From assembly GCA_028714995.1 (NCBI GenBank), contig JAQTLI010000023.1:1-13473 (forward strand): a stretch of 13,473 nt of DNA. The letters run 5' to 3'. The stretch comes from Methylobacter sp. (GTDB lineage Bacteria; Pseudomonadota; Gammaproteobacteria; Methylococcales; Methylomonadaceae). Of this stretch, positions 1 to 7,000 are shown one piece after another. The first letter of the stretch is position 1, and each line of letters begins with the position of its first letter. Both the position numbers and the translations under genes were made by a program. The notes under the pieces were generated by a model. The model had not been told where the DNA came from, searched no databases, and worked only from the letters and a program-made list of their open reading frames with translations.

Positions 1-680
1 GTGTTGGGGAAGATTTTGAGACTTATCCACGTACCGAATGTGAAGATCAGCAAAAGCTTAATGCCTCCGGTACAGATTTGTTGTTTCAGCCGGCTGTTTC
101 AGAGGTTTATGCACCGGATGCCAAAACAGTTGTGTCGGTAGCCGGGTTGTCAGAATTGCATTGCGGCACTTCAAGGCTAGGCCATTTTGACGGTGTTGCA
201 ACAATCGTCTGCAAGTTATTCAATATGGTGCAACCGGATATTGCCTTATTTGGATTAAAAGATTTCCAGCAAATGACAGTGATACGGACTATGGTCAGGG
301 ATCTCAATGTTCCCGTCGAAATTATCGGTGTGGAAACGGTCCGGGAAGCAAGCGGCCTGGCAATGAGTTCCAGAAATGGCTATTTGACTGCAGAGGAAAG
401 AATAATCGCTGCAAAGCTGTATCAATCGTTATGTGAGGCACGCGATGCCATTTTGGCTGGTAGTCAGGATTATGATGAAATAGAGCGGCATGCTTTGCTG
501 TTTTTACAGGAAGCTGGTTTTCATCCGGATTACTTTAGTGTATGCAGGATGAGTGATTTAAAAAAAGCAGGTGCAGGCGACGTAGATCTGGTTTTGTTGG
601 TAGCGGCACGCTTAAATAAAACCCGGTTAATTGATAATATTTGTTTTTCCAGAAACTCCCTCAGTCCCCATTTGTCATAG
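1..680 (+). CDS. panC: Pantothenate synthetase, 3' part (5' end outside window)
   Basis: PanC condenses pantoate with beta-alanine, using ATP, to make pantothenate in the cytoplasm. The frame is open from base 3 (bases 1-2 are a partial codon), and the protein aligns with E. coli PanC from about residue 70 onward. The N-terminal HIGH-type nucleotide-binding motif is therefore outside the window. Visible landmarks are YPRT near the left edge, the GHFDGVATIV segment, KDFQQ at 258-272, and the KMSKS-equivalent MSSRN at 363-377, followed by GYLT. The C-terminal domain ends in LVAARLNKTRLIDN, as in the family. After RLIDN the last residues do not resemble PanC ends: codons 651-680, including the TAG stop, lie in a palindromic repeat at 653-704, so the original tail was probably replaced. 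The residue before KDFQQ is Leu, where E. coli has Glu. panD follows 100 bases downstream. Identification is secure from alignment. Confidence 0.96.
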   Translation, partial: VGEDFETYPRTECEDQQKLNASGTDLLFQPAVSEVYAPDAKTVVSVAGLSELHCGTSRLGHFDGVATIVCKLFNMVQPDIALFGLKDFQQMTVIRTMVRDLNVPVEIIGVETVREASGLAMSSRNGYLTAEERIIAAKLYQSLCEARDAILAGSQDYDEIERHALLFLQEAGFHPDYFSVCRMSDLKKAGAGDVDLVLLVAARLNKTRLIDNICFSRNSLSPHLS

Positions 681-704
681 GGGAGGACGAAAGCTGGGGG
701 ATTT
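653..704. repeat. Palindromic repeat-like element over the panC stop codon
   Basis: The outer arms are 653-664 and 694-704. They pair as AAA-TCCC-CAG with CTG-GGGATTT, with one T-G wobble and one bulged C. An inner stem, TCCCC (665-669) with GGGGA (680-684), encloses a loop of 10 bases. The C-rich left arm and G-rich right arm resemble the short interspersed palindromes common in proteobacterial genomes, but family membership is an inference. The left arm supplies the last nine sense codons and the stop codon of panC. In RNA the structure could also act as a 3' stabilising or terminating hairpin, although no U tract follows it. Confidence 0.55.
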
Positions 705-716
705 AAATGCTAAAAG

Positions 717-745
717 TTGATGCATTGTCGCTAATAATGGATAAT
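717..745 (+). promoter_or_regulatory. Candidate sigma-70 promoter for panD
   Basis: TTGATG (717-722, 4 of 6 consensus bases) is followed after exactly 17 bases by GATAAT (740-745, 5 of 6). A transcript would begin near 752, giving a leader of about 30 bases before the panD ATG. The position just after the palindrome at the panC end suggests that panD can be transcribed on its own. The assignment rests on sequence match alone. Confidence 0.4.
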
Positions 746-780
746 GCCCGGTTCTCAAAGGTATTTATTTAGTTTTTATT

Positions 781-1161
781 ATGCAAATCACGATGCTTAA
801 GGCGAAATTACATAGGGCCACGGTGACCCATTCAGAATTGGGTTATGAGGGTTCTTGTGCGATTGATGGCAATATTCTCGATTTATCGGGTATCAGAGAA
901 TATGAGCAGATACAGATTTACAATATCAATAACGGTGCGCGGTTTACTACCTATGCCATTCGTGCCGAAGAAGGATCCGGGTTGTTTTCAGTTAATGGCG
1001 CGGCTGCCCGTCTGGCATGCCCCGGTGATCTGATTATTGTTTGCACATTTGCAATGTTGGATCAAAAGGAAGCGGAAAAACATAAGCCTACGTTGATTTA
1101 TTTTAATGAAAAAAACGAGATTCTGCGTTCAGCCAGTTCCATCCCCGTTCAAGCCGCTTGA
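781..1161 (+). CDS. panD: Aspartate 1-decarboxylase proenzyme
   Basis: PanD converts L-aspartate to beta-alanine, the second substrate of PanC. It is a pyruvoyl enzyme made as a proenzyme that cleaves itself. The 126-residue protein matches E. coli PanD in length and throughout its sequence. The self-cleavage site Gly24-Ser25 is in YEGSC, and Ser25 would become the pyruvoyl group. Lys9 and His11 near the N-terminus, Arg54, Thr57 and Tyr58 in GARFTTYA, and SVNGAAA are all at their usual positions. The ATG at 781 gives the family's normal N-terminus (M-x-x-x-ML). No good Shine-Dalgarno lies at the right distance; the nearest, AAAGG at 757-761, is too far upstream. It follows panC in the same direction and may have its own promoter at 717-745. 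Confidence 0.97.
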   Translation: MQITMLKAKLHRATVTHSELGYEGSCAIDGNILDLSGIREYEQIQIYNINNGARFTTYAIRAEEGSGLFSVNGAAARLACPGDLIIVCTFAMLDQKEAEKHKPTLIYFNEKNEILRSASSIPVQAA

Positions 1162-1439
1162 CTGTAGTTCGCTTGACTTCTTGGCCGTCAACCACAAATA
1201 CTCCAAACAGGCATCGACGCTTTTAAATAAGAAAGAGTCGATGCAGTCGTTTTAATACCTCCTTCATAGTTGCCTGATTTTTTACTTAGTGACATAAGCG
1301 AGCAGAAAATTTCTAATTTGTACCCGCGCTCAGAAACATCAATTTCATTACTAGCTTCGGTCAGCGTTGTCGAGACTACCAAAGGCAGGCGCATTAGGCC
1401 ACATTGCATCAGAGGCCTGTTCTCTGTATCCTGCACAGC
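1162..1439. other. Gap without an assignable gene
   Basis: These 278 bases between panD and rlmH contain a strong hairpin (1211-1244) and a weak sigma-70-like pair, TTGCCT (1270-1275) with CATAAG (1293-1298) spaced by 17 bases, which could serve rlmH-maf-rng. A minus-strand frame (1188-1445, 85 codons) is open across nearly the whole gap, but its product resembles nothing I recognise and its start overlaps rlmH. The plus-strand frame I checked here is interrupted by stops and shows no trace of rsfS, the usual upstream neighbour of rlmH in E. coli. The stretch may be regulatory or a decayed sequence. Confidence 0.5.
1211..1244. terminator. Hairpin after panD, possible terminator
   Basis: GCATCGACGCTTT (1211-1223) pairs with AAAGAGTCGATGC (1232-1244). 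The stem is 13 bp with one mismatch, and the loop is 8 bases. It starts 50 bases after the panD stop. A short T run (CGTTTT, 1248-1253) follows a few bases later rather than directly, so it is an imperfect intrinsic terminator at best. It could also be part of a repeat. Confidence 0.4.
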
Positions 1440-1907
1440 ATGCAAATAAATCTAATCTCAGTAGGAAACCGTATGCCAGGCTGGGTGCAGCAAGGCTACG
1501 ATGAATATGCCAAGCGTCTGCCCCGTGAATGCGAGCTGGTGCTTAAAGAAATTGCGCCGGGCAAAAGAACTAAAAACAGTGATGTTGCCAGAATTGTAAA
1601 AGAGGAAGGCGATAGGATGATTGCGGCGATTCCGCAAGGTACTCATGTGGTAACCTTGGATATCCCCGGAAAACCCTGGACAACTCCAGATCTGGCACAG
1701 GCAATGCAGCGTTGGCTGGAAAGCGGGCAGCATGTTTCTTTGTTGATCGGCGGCCCGGAAGGTCTAGCCGATTCCGCCAAACAAATGGCGCGTGAATCCT
1801 GGAGCTTGTCAAAATTGACGTTTCCTCATCCGCTGGTGCGGATAGTCGTGGCCGAACAGCTTTATCGCGCTTGGAGTATTCTTCATAATCACCCGTATCA
1901 TCGCTAA
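1440..1907 (+). CDS. rlmH: 23S rRNA (pseudouridine1915-N3)-methyltransferase RlmH
   Basis: RlmH is a small SPOUT-class methyltransferase that uses S-adenosylmethionine to methylate pseudouridine 1915 in helix 69 of 23S rRNA, acting on assembled 70S ribosomes. The 155-residue product matches E. coli RlmH over its full length. Visible signatures are VGNRMPGWV at 8-16, LDIPGKPW at 73-80, the SAM-site loop LLIGGPEG at 101-108, and the C-terminal trefoil-knot segment WSLSKLTFPHPLVR through LYRAWSI to the family's terminal HPYHR. The ATG at 1440 reproduces the family N-terminus; an upstream in-frame start at 1404 would add 12 unrelated residues. The ribosome site is poor. The stop overlaps the maf start by one base (TAATG). 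In E. coli rlmH follows rsfS, but here it heads a maf-rng group. Confidence 0.97.
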   Translation: MQINLISVGNRMPGWVQQGYDEYAKRLPRECELVLKEIAPGKRTKNSDVARIVKEEGDRMIAAIPQGTHVVTLDIPGKPWTTPDLAQAMQRWLESGQHVSLLIGGPEGLADSAKQMARESWSLSKLTFPHPLVRIVVAEQLYRAWSILHNHPYHR

Positions 1908-2485
1908 TGACAGTACAGATTATTCTTGCTTCAGCCTCTCCCCGTCGAAAGGAGCTGCTAGATCAAATTAAAGTCACTTATGCTGTTAATCCGGTTGATC
2001 TTGATGAGACACCTCGGCCCAGTGAATCGCCGCTGGACTATGTGCAGCGGTTAGCTGCGGAGAAGTCGGCGGCCTGTGTTGCGCAACTGGGGGCGGGATT
2101 GCCGGTTTTAGCCGCAGATACTGCCGTTGTTTTGGGTGATTTGATTATGGGCAAGCCTAAGGATCGAGATGAAGGGCTGGCGATGTTGAGGCAGTTGTCC
2201 GGTAAAACCCATCAGGTTTATAGTGCAATTTCGCTCAGAGGGCGTGAACATGGTCAGGCAGTAAGTATTACCGATGTGTCTTTCAGGCAGTTGACGGAAC
2301 GCGAAATAGCGGCCTATTGGCAAAGCGGAGAACCGGTCGATAAAGCCGGTAGCTATGCCATTCAAGGGCTAGCCGGCGTATTTGTGGAGTCGATAAAAGG
2401 CAGCTTTTCCGGCGTAGTCGGCTTGCCGTTGTTTGAAACTGCGGATCTATTATCCAAACAAGGAATAGAACTTTTCAATGAGTGA
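1907..2485 (+). CDS. maf: Maf nucleotide pyrophosphatase, YhdE type (dTTP/UTP)
   Basis: Maf proteins hydrolyse nucleoside triphosphates to monophosphate and pyrophosphate. The YhdE subgroup prefers dTTP, UTP and modified forms, which suggests a role in nucleotide-pool cleaning. The 192-residue product carries the N-terminal ASASPRR (8-14), Lys53 in AAEKS, the catalytic Asp71 in LAADT, KPKD (83-86), LSGKTHQV (97-104) and DKAGSYAIQG (145-154). GxF plus VVGLPL (170-175) closes the active site. The IQG motif and the order of the last block fit YhdE rather than the 7-methyl-GTP-specific YceF. The start ATG overlaps the rlmH stop by one base, and the 3' end overlaps rng by 8 bases, so translational coupling is likely. 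maf beside rng is a conserved arrangement (yhdE-rng in E. coli). Confidence 0.95.
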   Translation: MTVQIILASASPRRKELLDQIKVTYAVNPVDLDETPRPSESPLDYVQRLAAEKSAACVAQLGAGLPVLAADTAVVLGDLIMGKPKDRDEGLAMLRQLSGKTHQVYSAISLRGREHGQAVSITDVSFRQLTEREIAAYWQSGEPVDKAGSYAIQGLAGVFVESIKGSFSGVVGLPLFETADLLSKQGIELFNE

Positions 2486-3932
2486 AGAAATTTTAATCAA
2501 CGTTACTCCACCTGAGACTCGTGTTGCAGTTATTGAAAATGGCGTTCTGCAGGAATTGATCATTGAAAGAGGCCGGCAGAGAGGGCTGGTGGGTAATATC
2601 TATAAAGGCGAAGTATGCAGGGTTTTGCCCGGCATGCAGGCAGCTTTTGTTGATGTTGGTTTGCCCAGGGCGGCATTTCTTCATCTTTCTGATTTATGCG
2701 CCAAGGACCTGGAAAAAAAAGGTTCGGAAAACATCGAACATTATTTGCATGAAGGTCAGCATATTATTGTGCAGGTGGTCAAGGATCCTATAGGCAGCAA
2801 AGGCGCGCGATTAACCACAGAAATATCGATACCGTCACGATTTCAGGTATATATGCCCTATTCGAACAATTCCGGGGTGTCGCAACGGATTGAATGCGAA
2901 GCAGAACGGGTGCGGTTAAAAAACTGTCTGGAGTCATTCAGGCTGGAGCGTAAATGTGGCGGCTTTATTGCGAGAACGGCGGCGGAATGTGTGGAAGAAG
3001 TTGTATTGATTGCCGATATGACGTTTTTGCTGAAACTGTGGGAGTCTATATCAGCCAAGATTCCTACTGCTAAGTCCAAGCAGCTTATTCATAAGGATTT
3101 GCCTCTGAGCATCAGAACCTTGCGGGACTTATATAAAGAAGGTATTGAAAGAGTTCGAGTGGATTCCAAAGAAACCTATCATCGATTGGTTGAATTTGCG
3201 GAGACTTTTGTACCTGAAATAGTCTCTCTTATCGAGCATTACACAGGGGCCTGTCCGGTTTTTGATATATATAGTGTTGAAGATGAAATTCAAAAAGCGC
3301 TGGAGCGTAAGGTTAGCCTGAAATCAGGTGGGCATCTGGTGTTTGACCAGACCGAGTCGATGACCACTATTGATGTGAATACCGGAGGTTATGTCGGCGG
3401 ACGCAATCTGGAAGAGACTATTTTCAAAACCAACCTTGAAGCAGCGCAGACAATTTCCCGGCAGCTCAGATTGAGAAATCTGGGTGGCATCATTATTATC
3501 GATTTTATCGATATGCAAAGTGAAGATCACAAAAGGCAGGTTTTGCAAGCGCTTGAGCGCAATTTAGAAAAAGATCACGCGAAAACCAAAATTACTGAGG
3601 TTTCTGCGCTGGGTTTAGTGGAGATGACGCGTAAAAGAACCCGGGAAAGCCTGGAGCATATACTTTGTGAAACTTGCAGCGCCTGTGGTGGACGGGGAGT
3701 TTTAAAAACAGCGGAATCGATGTGTTTGGAAATATTTCGGGAGATTATTCGTGAAGTCAGGCAGTACAACGTCCAGAAATTACTGGTTCTGGCATCCAAT
3801 GAAGTTGTGGAGATGTTGCTCGATGAGGAAGCGGATATGTTGGCTGAATTAGAAGCCTTTCTGGGTGTGCAGATCAAATTCAGGGCAGAGGCAGAATATA
3901 ATCAGGAACAGTATGATGTTGTGTTGCTTTAA
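2478..3932 (+). CDS. rng: Ribonuclease G
   Basis: RNase G is an endoribonuclease of the RNase E/G family. It matures the 5' end of 16S rRNA and cuts some mRNAs. The 484-residue length is close to E. coli RNase G (489) and lacks the long C-terminal scaffold of RNase E. The order is an N-terminal segment, an S1 RNA-binding domain at about 36-120 (GNIYKGEVCRVLPGMQAAFV), a 5'-sensor and RNase H-like region, then the DNase I-like catalytic domain. The two magnesium-binding aspartates are Asp299 (TIDVNTGG) and Asp342 (IIIDFIDM). Cys400 and Cys403 in CETCSACGGRG form the zinc-link that joins two subunits. The ATG lies inside the end of maf (8-base overlap), with no separate leader. No strong terminator follows. 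Confidence 0.97.
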   Translation: MSEEILINVTPPETRVAVIENGVLQELIIERGRQRGLVGNIYKGEVCRVLPGMQAAFVDVGLPRAAFLHLSDLCAKDLEKKGSENIEHYLHEGQHIIVQVVKDPIGSKGARLTTEISIPSRFQVYMPYSNNSGVSQRIECEAERVRLKNCLESFRLERKCGGFIARTAAECVEEVVLIADMTFLLKLWESISAKIPTAKSKQLIHKDLPLSIRTLRDLYKEGIERVRVDSKETYHRLVEFAETFVPEIVSLIEHYTGACPVFDIYSVEDEIQKALERKVSLKSGGHLVFDQTESMTTIDVNTGGYVGGRNLEETIFKTNLEAAQTISRQLRLRNLGGIIIIDFIDMQSEDHKRQVLQALERNLEKDHAKTKITEVSALGLVEMTRKRTRESLEHILCETCSACGGRGVLKTAESMCLEIFREIIREVRQYNVQKLLVLASNEVVEMLLDEEADMLAELEAFLGVQIKFRAEAEYNQEQYDVVLL

Positions 3933-4090
3933 GGCGCAAGATTTTTTATTACAGTGGATACCACGTTTTCAACACATTGAAAATATTAAACATCTATCTC
4001 CGTGTTTTCTATGGTTCTGTTTTTTTATGGCAAAGATGAAATACATTTACTATTTTTTAACCTTGCACCTTTAAGCTTTAACCTTCTTTA
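3933..4090. other. AT-rich spacer between rng and yhdP
   Basis: This spacer of 158 bases is rich in A and T. Just after the rng stop, TTGC and GCAA arms over a short loop are followed by GATTTTTTATT, a very weak terminator-like arrangement. An AT-rich inverted repeat, TTTTCA/TGAAAA, lies at about 3966-3983. I see no convincing sigma-70 promoter and no gene. A 15-codon ATG frame at 4027 is not credible. Confidence 0.5.
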
Positions 4091-7000
4091 GTGATTCATC
4101 ATATTACGCGTGCAACGCGGCATCTCATTTTCTGGTCTTTGATCGCGGCAGCTTTCGGCTTGACGGGCGTGCGATTGTTACTGTCTGAGCTTGAGGACTA
4201 TAAATCCAATTTGGCGACCAGCATCAGCGGGTTTATTGGTTCACCGGTAAAAATAGGCCGGTTAGGGACAAATATGCGTGGATTTACTCCTCAGTTGGTG
4301 CTAAAGGATATCGATATTTCAACCCGGGCTGTCCCTGCCCGTCCCCCTTCGGGCGCTACACGTGCTAATCCGCTCCAGGCGGATTTCTCATCTGTTGTTG
4401 CAGATGAGAAACCGGCAATTCAGCTCAATGAAATACGCTTGAGTATTAATTTGCTCGATATGCTGATTAGCAGGGATATGTTGTCCTCGTCGAGAGTCAC
4501 GGTGATTGGCGCTAAACTTGCCATAAAGCGCAAACAAGATGGAAGCATTGTTATTCTAGGTTTAAACGTCAGTGAAGGACAGCCTCAGTGGTTATTGCGG
4601 GGCGGAAAATACGAGGTTTTGCAAAGTGAAATCATTTGGCAGGATGAAAAAAACAACAGTCGGCCGCTATTATTCGATGCGGTAGATTTGGTGATCATCA
4701 ATGATGGAGAGCATCACCGCATTAATATGCTCACCAAGTTGCCGAAAAAATATGGCGATACATTAAGAGTATCTATGGATTTTGAAGGCAATGCATTTGA
4801 GCCTCCAACTACGCAAGGCACCGTTTATATCGAGGGTGAAAATATAAACTTGCCTGAATTGGCAGCGGTTGATTTGCCGTTAAATATGAATATCACTTCC
4901 GGCATGGGTAACCTCAAAGTCTGGAGTAATTGGCAGCATTCGCAACTGGTATCGGTGGATGGTGTGGCGCAACTTCAGCAAATGAAACTTATTCGGCAGG
5001 ATAAAAGCGAGTTTCCCGTTAAACAGCTGAAAACCCGGTTTCATTGGAATTTGAATGATACGCAGTGGCGACTGGATGTCAAAGATTTTGAGCTGGAAAC
5101 CACTGATACTATAGACTCAAGTACTCTAAAGGGTATAACTAAGAAATGGCCATCTGCCGTATTTAGCGTTTCCGGCCAGCGCACAGAAGATAATGTATTG
5201 CATAAGATAGGTTTGTCTGTCGAGTCTGTGGACTTACAGGAAGCATCAGCAATAGCGCAGTTTTTTGCTCCGCTGTCAAAAGAACAGCTGAACCTGCTGG
5301 CGCAAGCCGCACTCAAAGGATCGTTAGAAAATTTCTCACTGTTTGCCGATCTGGATACAAAATCTGTTGCAGTAAACGGCAGATTCGCCAAAATCAGTGT
5401 TGCATCGTTGTTCGAAATTCCTGGAATAGAGAACTTGAGCGGGCAAATAAAAGGTAGTGATAAGCAGGGTGTTGTTCGTCTGGAGACTAAAGATGCTCAA
5501 ATAACGTCCCAAGGTTTGTTTCGTGCCCCTCTGCCTGTCAATAGCCTTAAAGGTGTTGTTGCCTGGCAGCAGACAGAAAATAATTGGACGGTGTCCAGTC
5601 AAATGGTGGAGCTGGATTCCTTGGGATTCCATAGTAAAAGCCGCTTGAACATAAATATTCCAAAAACGAAAGATCTTGTTTTTATGGATCTGCAAAGTTC
5701 ATTTGTTGGCGATAATGCTAGCCAGGCCATACATTATTTGCCGGTTGGCATTATGGATGATGAGGTTGTTGCCTGGCTGGATCATGCTGTTGTTAGTGGA
5801 CGTGTGACCAACGGAGGCTTGCTGGTCTACGGTAATTTGAGGGATTTTCCGTTTACCGGTGGGCAAGGCGTTTTTGAGGCTGTATTTAATGCAGATCAGG
5901 TTGAACTGGCATACGATCCGCAATGGCCTCATATAACCGACATGGGCGCTGAAGTCTTGTTTTTACAGGACAGTCTGAAGGTTAATGTTCATCAAGGACA
6001 AAGTGATAAGGTAATTATTAAACAAGCAGAAGTCACTATTCCAGCACTGGATGATAGTAAGCATGTGCTGATTCAGGGCGAGGCCGAAGGGGAAATCGGC
6101 CAAGTTTTAAGCTTTATGCAGCAAACACCGCTGAGTTCGCCGGTGGATTCGTTGTTGGAAAGCATTATCCCGGAAGGGAATACCCGCGTCACGTTGGATC
6201 TTAAAATTCCTTTATATGAAAATGTGCCAACCAAGGTAGATGGAACGGCGCAGCTGAAAGATGCCAAGCTGATCGTGAAATCACTTGATTTGGCGGTAAA
6301 CAAAATTGATGGCGAATTAAAGTTTAATGAACAAGGTGTTTATAGCGATACTATTCATGCGGCCGCTTTAGGAAACCCTATTCAAATTAATATCAAAAGC
6401 ACCGATAACCAGACCATTGTCAATGTAGCAGGTCGTGCCGGAGTGAGTGATTTGAAGTCGCAATTCAAAATGCCCTGGTGGGACAAGTTTGAAGGAGCTG
6501 CAGATTATCAGTTAAAGCTGAGGCTGCCTTATGATGATGGCTTGCCGGAACTCATTGTGGAATCGACGCTGGCGGGCATGGCTCTGGATTTGCCGGGGGA
6601 ACTAGCCAAAACCAAGGATCAGCAAAGACCTTTGACAATGGGAGTTAGCCTTGCAGATAAGTTGGTAATGCCGGTGGTATTAAATTACGACGATAAACTG
6701 AAAGCTGCAGTGCAGTTAAATACAAAACAACAGAAAATTTATTCAGGACATATTCTTGTTGGTACAGGTGATGTTACTCAGAGCCAGGAAGCTGGATTAA
6801 AGCTGGAAATCAACCGTGACCAATTGGTTCTGCAAGACTTGGTTGGTTTTTCGCTTGCTCATGATATGGATAATGGAGCCAGTGACCGCGCCAGTCCCCG
6901 ACTGTCCAGCAGCATACGTACCATCCTTGGCGATATCAGCGAGATAAAGATTCATAGTAATTATGCGCTGTGGAAAAACACACCGATAGGTGTGTTTGAT

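Noticed and set aside
78..680. panC as a complete short gene starting near base 78
   Set aside because: The frame is open to the left edge and the upstream residues match PanC, so the gene is cut by the window rather than truncated.
1404..1439. Longer start for rlmH adding 12 residues
   Set aside because: The added residues do not match the family; ATG 1440 gives the standard N-terminus.
1188..1445. Minus-strand frame of 85 codons between panD and rlmH
   Set aside because: No recognisable domain and no visible ribosome site, and it starts inside the securely identified rlmH. Noted only as part of the gap.
3865..4074. Plus-strand frame of 69 codons over the rng end and spacer
   Set aside because: It is mostly an out-of-frame shadow of rng, has no ribosome site and encodes a low-complexity aromatic-rich tail.
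5041..5932. Several minus-strand frames of 77-119 codons inside yhdP
   Set aside because: They are antisense shadows of a long conserved gene with no recognisable products.
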